DNA from: Patescibacteria group bacterium
GTDB taxonomy: Bacteria > Patescibacteria > Paceibacteria > UBA9973 > UBA2103
Reading direction: 5' to 3'
NCBI GenBank assembly: GCA_004322365.1
Contig: SCTS01000006.1
Span: forward strand, 215,849 to 279,848
DNA length: 64,000 nucleotides
Shown here: piece by piece, positions 34,989-43,170 of the stretch
Layout: every line of letters starts with the position of its first letter
How positions within the stretch are numbered: the first letter of the stretch is position 1
Translations under genes and position numbers: made by a program
Notes under the pieces: generated by a model
The model's input: the letters and a program-made list of their open reading frames with translations, nothing else
Told to the model about the DNA's origin: nothing
Databases searched by the model: none

Positions 34989-36518
34989 ATGTCTACAACC
35001 ACACTCCTCATTGTCCTCGCCCTCACGGGTCTTACTGGTATTGGTGCAGGGTATGCACTCCGCTGGCTCGTTGCCCTTGGGCAAAAGGGTTCAGTAGAAC
35101 TTCAAATCAAGCAACGACTGCTTGAAGCGAGAGAAGAAGCAAAAAGAATTATCTCCGAAGGAGAAAAAGAATCTGGCAAACTAGAAGCGGGTCTTCGTGA
35201 TGAACTCCGTCTTAAAGAAGAGGCGGCGCTTCTTAAAGAAAAGCGTATTGCGGAAAAAGAAACATTCCTCGATAAACGACAGCTTGATATCGACAAAGAA
35301 GCTGAGCGTATCAAGGCGCAAATAGAAGAAGTGAAGCGCATTAAAGAGCGTGCTGACAAACTTATTCTTGACCGCGAGAAGTCTCTCCAAGATGTGGCAA
35401 GACTTACCGAAGAAGAAGCTAAGGCCGAACTTTTTAGAGAGTTAGAAAAGAACCATGAGGAAGATATGATGGTTCGTGTTCAGAAACTCGAAATTGATGG
35501 GAAGGAAAGGCTCGATACGAAAGCCCGCGAAATACTCACCACTGCAATTCATCGCATGGGCAACTCAGTACACTCCGACGTACTCACCTCTTCGGTTCCT
35601 ATTCCTTCAGACGATATCAAAGGAAAAATTATCGGCAGAGAAGGCAGAAACATTCGTGCGTTCGAAAGAGCGACGGGTGTTGATTTGATTGTTGACGATA
35701 CACCAGGGGCTATTACCCTTTCATGCTTCGACCCAGTACGAAGAAACATCGCGCGCGTTGCTCTTGAGAACCTCATTATCGATGCCCGCATACAGCCAGC
35801 TCGTATTGAAGATGCTGTTGAAAAAGCGAAGGAAGAAATCGGCAAAGTAATGAAGGAAAAAGCTGAGCAAGCTGCCTATGAATGTGGTATTCACGGCCTT
35901 GATCCTCGCCTTATGTCTATTCTTGGCCGTTTGTACTTCCGCACCAGCTACGGACAAAATGTTCTTCAACACTCGATAGAGATGGCGCACATCGCGGGCG
36001 TATTGGCGACAGAACTAGGGCTCGACGTGAAGGTCGCAAAAGCAGGAGCGTTGCTTCATGACATTGGCAAAGCAGTGGACCATGCAGTCCAGGGCACGCA
36101 CGTAGAAATTGGCCGAAGAATTCTTGAAAAATTTGGCGTTGATAAGCGTGTCATTCAGGCAATGCAGGCACATCATGAGGAATATCCGTACGAAACTATG
36201 GAATCCCTTATTGTGCAGGTGGCAGATTCAATCTCAGGTGGTCGCCCAGGCGCACGCCGAGACTCTGTAGAAAACTACATTAAACGATTGCAGGAACTTG
36301 AAGCGATTGCTACATCATTCGCTGGTGTTGAAAAGGCATATGCAATTCAGGCGGGTCGTGAAGTCCGAATCTTCGTAAAACCAGAAGAAATTTCTGACCT
36401 CCAAGCTCACGATTTGGCTCGAAACATCGCTATGCGCGTTGAAAATGAGATGCACTACCCTGGTGAAGTGAAAATCAATGTTATCCGGGAGACGCGAACA
36501 ATAGAGTTTGCCCACTAA
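34989..36518 (+). CDS. rny: ribonuclease Y
   Basis: A 509 aa membrane-anchored endoribonuclease that starts mRNA decay. One N-terminal TM segment (LIVLALTGLTGIGAGYALRW, about 6-25), a long charged coiled coil (30-190), a KH domain with IGREGRNIRAFE (215-226) and an HD domain with LLHDIGKAVDH. Full length. Its presence with pnp and without a visible RNase E fits a Gram-positive-like degradosome. Terminator follows at 36536. Confidence 0.97.
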   Translation: MSTTTLLIVLALTGLTGIGAGYALRWLVALGQKGSVELQIKQRLLEAREEAKRIISEGEKESGKLEAGLRDELRLKEEAALLKEKRIAEKETFLDKRQLDIDKEAERIKAQIEEVKRIKERADKLILDREKSLQDVARLTEEEAKAELFRELEKNHEEDMMVRVQKLEIDGKERLDTKAREILTTAIHRMGNSVHSDVLTSSVPIPSDDIKGKIIGREGRNIRAFERATGVDLIVDDTPGAITLSCFDPVRRNIARVALENLIIDARIQPARIEDAVEKAKEEIGKVMKEKAEQAAYECGIHGLDPRLMSILGRLYFRTSYGQNVLQHSIEMAHIAGVLATELGLDVKVAKAGALLHDIGKAVDHAVQGTHVEIGRRILEKFGVDKRVIQAMQAHHEEYPYETMESLIVQVADSISGGRPGARRDSVENYIKRLQELEAIATSFAGVEKAYAIQAGREVRIFVKPEEISDLQAHDLARNIAMRVENEMHYPGEVKINVIRETRTIEFAH

Positions 36519-36535
36519 TATTGGAGCGAGAAACT

Positions 36536-36562
36536 AAAAAACGCCCCATTCGGGGCGTTTTT
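36536..36562 (+). terminator. terminator after rny
   Basis: CGCCCC and GGGGCG with a 4-nt loop, A-run before and five T residues after. Confidence 0.9.
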
Positions 36563-36588
36563 ATATTGTATATAAACAATGAAGCGTT

Positions 36589-36771
36589 TTATTTTTCCAA
36601 CGCCTCATCGAGAACCTCCTGAATTGTTCGAGGAAGTCTTCCTCTCCTCTTTCCTACTGGAGTAAGTTGTACGGATCGCTCAGGCATACCACCTGAATCA
36701 TTCAAATTGTCATCGAGAACATCCCTTAATACTCTCTGTGATAAATCTTTGTGTAGTATTCCCTCAGCCAT
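36589..36771 (-). CDS. small orphan protein (60 aa)
   Basis: A 60 aa ORF starting MAEGILHKDLSQRVLRDVLD and ending RTIQEVLDEALEK. It looks mostly helical, with a basic middle (GKRRGRLPR). The first four residues MAEG recur in the orphan ORF at 43171-43311. Family unknown. It sits between the rny terminator and the HU promoter on the opposite strand. Confidence 0.5.
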   Translation of the reverse strand: MAEGILHKDLSQRVLRDVLDDNLNDSGGMPERSVQLTPVGKRRGRLPRTIQEVLDEALEK

Positions 36772-36821
36772 GGTGAGTACTATACATCTTTATTCAAAAA
36801 CATCAATATACCTGCATGCTA

Positions 36822-36849
36822 TTGCATGAAAAAAGCCTATGTATATAAT
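36822..36849 (+). promoter_or_regulatory. promoter of the HU gene
   Basis: TTGCAT (36822-36827), 16 nt, TATAAT (36844-36849), about 50 nt before the ATG at 36901. Confidence 0.65.
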
Positions 36850-36900
36850 GTTTTAACGCCCTTTAGAAAATAATGGCGATTAGCCACTAGTTTATATTTC

Positions 36901-37173
36901 ATGAATAAAGCAGATCTCGCAGGAAAAGTTCACGATATGCTCGGCGGTACTAAGACACAGTCTGAGGCTGTTGTTGAAACCGTAGTTGATTCTATTATTG
37001 CTGCCCTTAAGAAAGGCGATGAAGTATCAATCGCAGGATTGGGTATCTTCTCAACAAAGATGCGTCCAGCTCGCACTGGCCGTAATCCTCGCACAGGCGA
37101 GAGCATCAAGGTTCCTTCTATGCGCGTACCAAAATTCCGCGCAGCAAAAGGCCTTAAAGATGCGGTGAAGTAA
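36901..37173 (+). CDS. hup: HU-family DNA-binding protein
   Basis: A 90 aa nucleoid protein: MNKADLAGKVHDMLGG start, KKGDEVSIAGLGIFSTKMRP, then the beta-arm segment RTGRNPRTGESIKVPSMRVP (Pro at the arm tip) and FRAAKGLKDAV. Complete. It bends and compacts DNA. Own promoter and convergent terminator. Confidence 0.97.
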   Translation: MNKADLAGKVHDMLGGTKTQSEAVVETVVDSIIAALKKGDEVSIAGLGIFSTKMRPARTGRNPRTGESIKVPSMRVPKFRAAKGLKDAVK

Positions 37174-37191
37174 CAACTTCTATCAATTCTT

Positions 37192-37221
37192 TTAAAAACC
37201 CGCCATATGGCGGGTTTTTAA
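37192..37221. terminator. bidirectional terminator between hup and the 54 aa ORF
   Basis: TTAAAAACCCGCC and its complement around ATAT, with T-runs for both strands. Confidence 0.9.
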
Positions 37222-37222
37222 A

Positions 37223-37387
37223 TTAATGGGAGAGAATTTTTGGGATTGACGGGGTAATTTTCGCTTTCTTGCCGCGCCGACATGTACAAGGTGTCTGTCC
37301 CATATCAATAAAACAGATGCCAGTATCGCGACACTTTTGGCAAGAATATTCTCTTCTGACAAATGCTGATTCTGTCGATGTCTTCAT
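37223..37387 (-). CDS. small zinc-finger-like protein (54 aa)
   Basis: A 54 aa ORF with SCQKCRDTGICF and TPCTCRRGKK, two CxxC/CxC pairs about 16 residues apart, resembling half of a DnaJ-type zinc finger. Basic C-terminal half. It starts MKTSTESAFVRREYS. Its stop abuts the terminator shared with hup. Function unknown; nucleic acid binding is a guess. Confidence 0.6.
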   Translation of the reverse strand: MKTSTESAFVRREYSCQKCRDTGICFIDMGQTPCTCRRGKKAKITPSIPKILSH

Positions 37388-37632
37388 ATCATGAGAAATG
37401 TTATACCTACTGAAAAATTAAGCAAGTGAGAGTATCTTGCCCCAAGGGAATCGGGGTCAAGTTGCTAAGCTCAGACTTCGTCCGATGGACTCGTCTTTAC
37501 TAAGCACTTTCTCCCCGGGCTCGACCTTCAATCTTGAAGTCTGACTTCAAGATTGGCTTCGCGGTCTCCGCCTTTCGATTCCCTACGAAACATGCACTTG
37601 CATGCTTCTAATCCCTTCTTCGTTTCACTCAG
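37388..37632 (-). other. structured tRNA-Gly downstream region
   Basis: No ORF. Directly after the tRNA 3' end (minus strand) comes a trailer with GAGTGAAACGAAG that is also found after tRNA-Pro. An inverted copy of 11 nt of the T-arm lies at 37574-37584. A perfect 12 bp hairpin is at 37529-37555, and another AGGGAATCG copy lies near 37445. Confidence 0.55.
37574..37584. repeat. inverted T-arm copy downstream of tRNA-Gly(UCC)
   Basis: TTCGATTCCCT here is the inverted repeat of 37642-37652 within the T-arm of the tRNA gene, about 50 nt past its 3' end. Confidence 0.7.
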
Positions 37633-37703
37633 TGCGGGATAAGGGAATCGAACCCTTGCTATCAGTTTGGAAAACTGATGTTCTACCATTAAACTAATCC
37701 CGC
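37633..37703 (-). tRNA. tRNA-Gly (anticodon UCC)
   Basis: A 71-nt cloverleaf on the minus strand: acceptor GCGGGAT/ATCCCGC, D-loop AATGGTAGAAC, anticodon stem ATCAGT/ACTGAT with loop TTTCCAA giving anticodon TCC, and T-loop TTCGATT. Discriminator A; CCA not encoded. Confidence 0.95.
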
Positions 37704-37785
37704 GTAGAGCGTACTCTAGCAAAATATGTTCTGTTTTGAAAGCTGGGCACTAGTCCCTAACACCTTGAACCTGTATCCTACTGAG

Positions 37786-38934
37786 ATGCCCCATTTCTTA
37801 CGTACGTTCTTGTTTGCATTTGCAGGACTCGTGTTCGCCATAGTTGCTGGTTTATCGACCTCTCCTGATCATGTTTCGATTTCACAAGAAAATACAGCAG
37901 TGAGTCCAGAAAACACCCCAACTACATTTGGAACGACAACAATCACCGAGGTTATTGCCGAGGCAACAAAAGGAATAGAAAGTGGTGTAAGTAAGATTAC
38001 TCCGACAAAAAAAACGACACCGGTTACCGCTCCAAAAACCACCACTGCAGTTATCACACCACCTATACCTGTAAAAGAGCCCGTAAATCAAATAGCGCTC
38101 AATAATAAGGTGCGCGAGGCCATTGTTAATATCATCTGTGTAACAAAAAACGCAGGGCCTTTAAATTCTATTTCTGCCAGCGGTGTCATTATCGATCCAA
38201 GGGGAACCATCATTACAAACTCCCATGTTGGGCAGTATCTCCTCCTTAAAGATTACCCAAGTGCTGGCTTTATAGAATGCACTATTCGAACAGGGAGTCC
38301 CGCGCAACCAAAATACACAGCAGAGCTTCTTTTCCTTCCTCCTTCGTGGATTGCTGACAACGCAAAAAAAATAAACCAATCAAAACCAACAGGAAACGGC
38401 GAGCACGATTATGCATTCTTACGCATTACAGGAACAGTGCACCCAAACATCACACTGCCCACAGCATTTTCATTTCTCTCGGTATCTATTACTCCACCTG
38501 AGGAAGGACAGAGCCTAATCGCCGCAGGCTACCCTGCAGGATTTTTAGGAGGTATTACGGTACAAAAAGACCTCTATGCCAGCTCGGCAATAACGCATGT
38601 CGGAGAATTATTTACTTTCAAAGCAGACACTATTGATCTTTTCTCTTTGGGGGGCTCCATCGTTGCCCAGCAAGGGGCATCCGGAGGCGCTGCAGTGAAC
38701 GACATTGGCTCTCTCATAGGTATTATCGTAACGGCAACTGATGCGCCCGACACTGCTTCCCGCGATCTACGTGCAATTACAACCTCCTATATCATTCGAG
38801 ACTTCAAAAAAGAATCTGGTGTAGGTATTGATACCTACCTTAATGGTGATACTGCAGCGGCAGCGCAAACTTTTGCCAACGCTGTAGCTCCAGCGCTCAC
38901 TGCACAGCTCATACAAGCAATAGAAAACCGATAG
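37786..38934 (+). CDS. secreted or membrane-anchored trypsin-like serine protease
   Basis: A 382 aa protein with an N-terminal hydrophobic signal/anchor (about 4-24), a Thr/Pro-rich linker to about 100, and a chymotrypsin-fold protease domain. The triad is visible: His147 (TIITNSHVGQ), Asp208 (EHDYAFLRI) and Ser299 (QQGASGGAAVND). No PDZ domain, unlike DegP/HtrA. It may act in envelope quality control or processing. The ATG at 37786 is preferred to 37726 because the signal begins there. Confidence 0.85.
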   Translation: MPHFLRTFLFAFAGLVFAIVAGLSTSPDHVSISQENTAVSPENTPTTFGTTTITEVIAEATKGIESGVSKITPTKKTTPVTAPKTTTAVITPPIPVKEPVNQIALNNKVREAIVNIICVTKNAGPLNSISASGVIIDPRGTIITNSHVGQYLLLKDYPSAGFIECTIRTGSPAQPKYTAELLFLPPSWIADNAKKINQSKPTGNGEHDYAFLRITGTVHPNITLPTAFSFLSVSITPPEEGQSLIAAGYPAGFLGGITVQKDLYASSAITHVGELFTFKADTIDLFSLGGSIVAQQGASGGAAVNDIGSLIGIIVTATDAPDTASRDLRAITTSYIIRDFKKESGVGIDTYLNGDTAAAAQTFANAVAPALTAQLIQAIENR

Positions 38935-39002
38935 CCATTTAAAAATCCTCAAGACACAAAGCCCTAAGACCACACTTGACTTGGTCCCTCCACTCCTGAT
39001 AG

Positions 39003-39038
39003 AGTATGTATCACTGTAGTACTACAGTGATACATACT
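39003..39038. promoter_or_regulatory. palindromic operator candidate, family C copy 1
   Basis: A 36 bp perfect palindrome whose half-site core is ATGTATCACTGTAGT, with outer arms AGT/ACT. It ends one base before the ATG of the TrpR-like regulator and includes TATGTA (39005-39010), usable as a -10 box. This is the position expected for an autoregulatory operator. Confidence 0.75.
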
Positions 39039-39365
39039 ATGAATAGAGCGAGTACAAAAAATAAAGTAGGCGGTAAAGAGGTACTTGGTTCAAAACAAAA
39101 CCTAGAAGCTTTATATACTGCCTTTCTTTCACTAAAAAACCGCGAGGAGTGCTCTGCATTCATGCGTGACCTTTGCACCAAGGCAGAGCTGGAAGCGTTT
39201 GCTGAGCGTTTTGCCATTGCCCGCCTCCTTACCAAAGATGTTTCGTACCGCAACGCCGCAGATGAGACTGGCGCATCAACCACCACTGTTAGTCGTGTCT
39301 CCCATTGGCTTCACCATGGACGGGGCGGCTATAGCACCATCATTTCTCGATTGCATAAAAAATAA
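39039..39365 (+). CDS. TrpR/YerC-like transcriptional regulator
   Basis: A 108 aa protein of the TrpR superfamily, YerC/YecD type: helical region ALYTAFLSLKNREECSAFMRDLCTKAELEAFAERF followed by the helix-turn-helix ISYRNAADETGASTTTVSRV in the order usual for Trp repressor (actual first residue V). Family members are small dimeric DNA-binding proteins; YerC-type ones are linked to histidine genes in Gram-positive bacteria. It is preceded immediately by a palindrome and followed by hisG and hisIE behind a second copy, so histidine-pathway repression is a sound inference. The start at 39039 avoids translating the palindrome. Confidence 0.85.
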   Translation: MNRASTKNKVGGKEVLGSKQNLEALYTAFLSLKNREECSAFMRDLCTKAELEAFAERFAIARLLTKDVSYRNAADETGASTTTVSRVSHWLHHGRGGYSTIISRLHKK

Positions 39366-39408
39366 TCTGACCCAAATCAGAAGCAAGAGAAGAAAAAATG
39401 AACTGCAT

Positions 39409-39430
39409 ACCGCCCCACAGGCGGTTTTTT
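39409..39430 (+). terminator. terminator after the TrpR-like gene
   Basis: ACCGCC and GGCGGT with a 5-nt loop followed by six T residues. Confidence 0.85.
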
Positions 39431-39453
39431 AGTATATAGAAAATAAAAACATC

Positions 39454-39621
39454 ATGAAAAACAAAGAAACAAAAAATGTAGGTGAAGCAGATGCTCGTTC
39501 CTCAAAAGATAAAAACTATCAGTTCAAATGCAGAATGGGGTCGTTCGCTAAGGAAGACGCGGAAACACAGAAGCTGTTAGAGAGTGGAGTAGACCCTTGG
39601 GATCTACTCCGTGAAGGATAG
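39454..39621 (+). CDS. small orphan protein (55 aa)
   Basis: A 55 aa ORF starting MKNKETKNVGEADARSSKDK and ending VDPWDLLREG. Charged, no membrane segment, unrecognised. It lies between the regulator terminator and the second palindrome, on the same strand as the his genes. Confidence 0.5.
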   Translation: MKNKETKNVGEADARSSKDKNYQFKCRMGSFAKEDAETQKLLESGVDPWDLLREG

Positions 39622-39642
39622 TGAGCGACTGAATCCTCATCG

Positions 39643-39671
39643 TTAAACACAAAAATGTTTTCCGCTATGTA
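39643..39671 (+). promoter_or_regulatory. promoter of hisG-hisIE overlapped by the palindrome
   Basis: TTAAAC (39643-39648), a 17-nt spacer and TATGTA (39666-39671). The -10 box is the first six bases of palindrome copy 2, so a bound repressor would block RNA polymerase. Confidence 0.65.
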
Positions 39672-39697
39672 TCACTGTAGTACTACAGTGATACATA
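39666..39697. promoter_or_regulatory. palindromic operator candidate, family C copy 2
   Basis: A 32 bp perfect palindrome with the same core as 39003-39038, located 66 nt upstream of the hisG ATG. Confidence 0.75.
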
Positions 39698-39763
39698 AGT
39701 AAAGAAGGAAATGAAGAGAGGAAGTAGAGGAGTAAAAAAAATAAAAAATCTAACAATAAAAAC

Positions 39764-40615
39764 ATGAACGAAACACTAAAAAGACCGCAGCCAGATGTTT
39801 CACGCATAGCACGAGTGATTCCTGGCTCAAGAGCCGACAGACTCAACTGGCAACGTGAAGAAGAAGATCGTGCTCGCTACACACCAAGAATTCTTCCACC
39901 TGAACCCGAGGCAATTCTTGAGTACTACCAACAAAGACAAGCAGGGCGTGAACGAGCTAAAAAAATAATCACCGAGATGGCTCAATCGGGAAACGAAGTA
40001 CGCGTCGCTATACAAAAAAATGGACGGCTCTCAGCTATTGCATGGGGACTCCTTGAGACATGTCTAGAAGCAGCTGGAGTCCCAGTCACTGAAGAAGAGC
40101 GCCAACTACAACGGAAAAATAGAACGCTCGTATACGAAATACCAAAACTACCTAACGTAAAAATAGTATCTGCACGATCAGGCGATATTGCGTGGTATAT
40201 CGAGAGCGGCAACGCAGATATTGGAATCATTGGCGAAGACCAGGTACTTGAGAAAAATTCTAAGGTCGAGATTGTGGCACGCCTGGGCTTAGGAGAATGT
40301 TCACTCGCAATTGCCGTGCCGGAGGGCTCGCAAATTACGACACTCAAAGATCTGAATGGTAAAACCATTGCCACATCCTTGCCGTCAATTCTGAAGCAGT
40401 ATCTGAAGGAAAAACAGGTGAAACCAAAAAACATTATCGAGCTTGGTGGCTCCGTCGAAGCAGCAACAGCGCTCGGCTTTGCAGATGCCGTCTGCGACAT
40501 CACGGAAACGGGGAGTTCGTTCGTGGCAAATGGGCTTACCGAACTTGAAACAGTTCGTGATTTTGAGGCAGTTGTCATAACTGCCAAAAAACCAAAAGTG
40601 AAATTAAAACGCTAA
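39764..40615 (+). CDS. hisG: ATP phosphoribosyltransferase catalytic subunit, short form with N-terminal extension
   Basis: A 283 aa HisG, the first enzyme of histidine synthesis, joining ATP and PRPP. The two-lobed catalytic core starts near residue 77 (VRVAIQKNGRLSA) and includes SGDIAWYIESGNADIGIIGED and the PRPP site in CDITETGSSFVANGL. It lacks the C-terminal regulatory ACT-like domain, so it is the short type that usually works with HisZ; none is seen. The first 75 residues (Arg/Glu-rich, DRLNWQREEEDRARYTPRIL) are not part of the family. It is 4 nt upstream of hisIE. Confidence 0.92.
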   Translation: MNETLKRPQPDVSRIARVIPGSRADRLNWQREEEDRARYTPRILPPEPEAILEYYQQRQAGRERAKKIITEMAQSGNEVRVAIQKNGRLSAIAWGLLETCLEAAGVPVTEEERQLQRKNRTLVYEIPKLPNVKIVSARSGDIAWYIESGNADIGIIGEDQVLEKNSKVEIVARLGLGECSLAIAVPEGSQITTLKDLNGKTIATSLPSILKQYLKEKQVKPKNIIELGGSVEAATALGFADAVCDITETGSSFVANGLTELETVRDFEAVVITAKKPKVKLKR

Positions 40616-40619
40616 AAAT

Positions 40620-41309
40620 ATGGAATCCAAAGAACTTGTTAGAGAAATGAACTGGGAGAAAGTGGGGGGTCTCGTGCCAGCAATTATTCAAGATACCGAA
40701 AACGGTTTGGTGCTCATGCTTGGATATATGAACGAAGAAGCACTGAGACGAACTTTGGACACTGGATTTGTGTGGTTTTACAGCCGTACCAGAAAGACTC
40801 TGTGGAAGAAGGGTGAAACGTCAGGCAACGTGCTTTCCGTCGAAGATATACGAGTAGACTGCGACAACGACACCGTCCTCGTAAAAGCCCGCCCCACTGG
40901 ACCTGTGTGCCACACGGGCGATACAACCTGCTTCAAAGAAGAAGCAACAAGAAACGAGCTCTCTCTACTTTTCGGAGTACTTGAGCAACGTAAACGAGAT
41001 TTACCAAAGGGCTCATATACCACAAAACTCTTTGAAGCAGGGCTCGACAGAATTGCACTCAAGGTTGCCGAAGAGTCACTTGAGGTAATCCAAGCCGCCA
41101 CCAAAGAAACACGAGAGAGGACAATAGAAGAGACCACTGATCTTCTCTATCACCTTTTCGTTCTCTTGATTGAGAAAAACGTGACATTAAGAGATGTAGA
41201 AAAAGAACTTCAAAATCGAGCCGGAAGAAAGCCTCGGGAAGAAAAAATTGCGATTCCTATCGCTCCCGATCCTCTACCTGCACGTATTCCAAACACTTCC
41301 GCTAAATAA
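40620..41309 (+). CDS. hisIE: bifunctional phosphoribosyl-AMP cyclohydrolase / phosphoribosyl-ATP pyrophosphatase
   Basis: A 229 aa fusion carrying out histidine steps 2 and 3. HisI part (1-115): MLGYMNEEALRRTLDTGFVW, SGNVLSVEDIRVDCDNDTVL and zinc residues in CHTGDTTCF. HisE part (about 125-205): a MazG-like helical domain with KVAEESLEVIQAA and TTDLLYHLFVLL. A C-terminal tail rich in Pro follows. With hisG it covers the first three steps only; the remaining his genes are not in the window. Confidence 0.95.
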   Translation: MESKELVREMNWEKVGGLVPAIIQDTENGLVLMLGYMNEEALRRTLDTGFVWFYSRTRKTLWKKGETSGNVLSVEDIRVDCDNDTVLVKARPTGPVCHTGDTTCFKEEATRNELSLLFGVLEQRKRDLPKGSYTTKLFEAGLDRIALKVAEESLEVIQAATKETRERTIEETTDLLYHLFVLLIEKNVTLRDVEKELQNRAGRKPREEKIAIPIAPDPLPARIPNTSAK

Positions 41310-41326
41310 AAATAACCAAACTAATC

Positions 41327-41461
41327 ATGCAAGAAAAGAAAACAGCTCCGTGGCCATACACCAACGATGGACGAGCATTCGTCGGAGAAGGCCGTGGTGC
41401 ACCTGAAGCAAAAATAAAACCAAAAACGAAAGAAAAGAATACACCAAGAAGAAAAATCTGA
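41327..41461 (+). CDS. small basic orphan protein (44 aa)
   Basis: A 44 aa ORF starting MQEKKTAPWPYTNDGRAFVG and ending in a Lys/Arg-rich tail (TKEKNTPRRKI). It follows hisIE by 17 nt and ends 11 nt before palindrome copy 3. Probably in the same transcript. Unrecognised. Confidence 0.5.
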   Translation: MQEKKTAPWPYTNDGRAFVGEGRGAPEAKIKPKTKEKNTPRRKI

Positions 41462-41472
41462 GAGAAAAGTGT

Positions 41473-41508
41473 CCAATGTATCACTGTAGTACTACAGTGA
41501 TACATTGG
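41473..41508. promoter_or_regulatory. palindromic element, family C copy 3
   Basis: A 36 bp perfect palindrome with the same core and outer arms CCA/TGG, placed downstream of the his transcript and 39 nt from the stop of convergent guaA. No gene starts near it, so it is not an obvious promoter operator. Confidence 0.7.
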
Positions 41509-41547
41509 GTTTTCGGAAAGGGGAAAATAAAAATGGCGCCTTAAAAA

Positions 41548-43077
41548 CTACTCGTACTCAATAGTTGCAGGAGGTTTTTGGGTGACATCGTACAAAACAC
41601 GATTCACACCACGCACCTTACCTACAATGGCACTTGAAATTTTTTCAAGGAGTTCGTGCGGCATTTTGTGCCAGTCCGCACTCATGCCATCAATAGAGTC
41701 AACTGCACGAAGTGCAATAATGTACTCGTAGGTACGAGCATCCCCCATCACGCCCACAACTTTGAGCGGTAACAGTGCTGCGAATGATTGCCAAATCTTT
41801 TCGTACTCACCTGCCTCTTTAAGCTCTTCCGTAAATACAGCGTCTGCTTCTCGCAAGATCACGAGGCGTTCAGGTGTAATTTCACCAACAATACGAATCG
41901 CAAGTCCTGGGCCTGGAAATGGATGGCGCCAGACTAGCGCATGCGGTAACCCTAACTCTTCGCCAACACGACGCACTTCATCTTTATAGAGATCCTTCAC
42001 TGGTTCAACTATTTTCAATTTCATTCGCTCTGGCAATGTGAGATTGTGATGACTCTTTATTTTAGATGCATGTTTCGATGTTGAAGCAGACTCAACACGA
42101 TCAGGATAAATAGTCCCCTGTGCAAGATACGCAATGGGAAATGCCTTTAATTCTTCAGTCAATGCTTTTTCAAAAACCTCTACAAACGAGTGGCCAATAA
42201 TTTTGCGTTTTTCTTCTGGCTCAGTAACTCCTACCAAGCGTGACAAAAACATTTCGCTCGCATCAATAACATGGAGATTTTTAAATCCTTGTGAGCGCAG
42301 AGATTTAGAAACGCTTTCCACTTCTCCCTTACGGAGGAGTCCTGTGTCAACAAACACTGCATGTAAGCGATTCCCTATCGCTTTATAGAGAAGGGTGGCG
42401 GCAACGAGCGAATCTACACCGCCAGAAATTCCAACAACAACATGACCATCACCAATTTCTTTTTTTAAATCTGCAATAATATTTTTCGCAACAGACTTCA
42501 TATCCCAATCTTTCTTAGCTTTGCAGATGCCAAAAATAAAATTCGAGATTATTTTTTTACCGTGAATTGTATGGGTTACTTCCGGATGAAATTGAATACC
42601 AAAGAACCGGCGTTTCTCGTCAGCAAATCCAGCGTGTGCGCAGGTTTTAGTAGAAGCAGTCACTACAAAACCTTTTGGCAATTTTGTTGCTTGATCTCCG
42701 TGCGAAAACCACACCGTTTCTTTAACCGTGAGACCTTTGAGGATGCCTGTTTTCTTTTTTATTGAAACAACTTCTTTTCCAAACTCTTTATTTTCTTTAT
42801 TTTGTACCTTTCCGCCTAGCAGATGCGCCATAAGCTGGTGTCCATAACAAATACCAAGAACAGGGATACCGAGCTCAAATACTCGTTTGTCTGGCAGAGG
42901 ACCATTTTCCAGCACTGAATGAGGGCTTCCTGAGAGAATGATGCCAACGGGGTTCAAAGCTTGAATCTCCTCAATGCTCGCATCTCCATGCAAAATCTCG
43001 GCCTTCACGCCGAGATCACGGACCCTTCTTGCAATAAGGTGAGCAAACTGTCCTCCAAAATTGAGAACTACAATCAT
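41548..43077 (-). CDS. guaA: GMP synthase (glutamine-hydrolysing)
   Basis: A 509 aa enzyme converting XMP to GMP. The N-terminal class I glutamine amidotransferase has the catalytic cysteine in LGICYGHQLMAHLLGG and FHPEVTH; the ATP-pyrophosphatase domain has GISGGVDSLVAA (P-loop), and the C-terminal dimerisation domain ends KPPATIEYE. Complete. It starts MIVVLNFGGQFAHLIARRVR. Confidence 0.97.
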   Translation of the reverse strand: MIVVLNFGGQFAHLIARRVRDLGVKAEILHGDASIEEIQALNPVGIILSGSPHSVLENGPLPDKRVFELGIPVLGICYGHQLMAHLLGGKVQNKENKEFGKEVVSIKKKTGILKGLTVKETVWFSHGDQATKLPKGFVVTASTKTCAHAGFADEKRRFFGIQFHPEVTHTIHGKKIISNFIFGICKAKKDWDMKSVAKNIIADLKKEIGDGHVVVGISGGVDSLVAATLLYKAIGNRLHAVFVDTGLLRKGEVESVSKSLRSQGFKNLHVIDASEMFLSRLVGVTEPEEKRKIIGHSFVEVFEKALTEELKAFPIAYLAQGTIYPDRVESASTSKHASKIKSHHNLTLPERMKLKIVEPVKDLYKDEVRRVGEELGLPHALVWRHPFPGPGLAIRIVGEITPERLVILREADAVFTEELKEAGEYEKIWQSFAALLPLKVVGVMGDARTYEYIIALRAVDSIDGMSADWHKMPHELLEKISSAIVGKVRGVNRVLYDVTQKPPATIEYE

Positions 43078-43120
43078 GCTTTATTTTACCTCGGCTCCGA
43101 ACTTTTTTCAAATCCATACA

Positions 43121-43143
43121 AAATCCCGCCAATGGCGGGATTT
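43121..43143 (-). terminator. terminator after the 46 aa ORF
   Basis: AAATCCCGCC and its complement with a 3-nt loop; a short T-run follows on the minus strand. It lies between guaA and the 46 aa ORF. Confidence 0.75.
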
Positions 43144-43170
43144 ATGTGAGAGAAAATATAGTCTTTCTAT

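Noticed and set aside
37633..37703. tRNA-Trp reading (CCA seen in the anticodon loop)
   Set aside because: With a correct 7-nt loop TTTCCAA the anticodon is TCC, and the rest of the molecule is glycine-like.
39003..39038. The family C palindrome as a transcription terminator
   Set aside because: No T-run follows on either strand and it lies directly before a start codon or over a -10 box in two of three copies.
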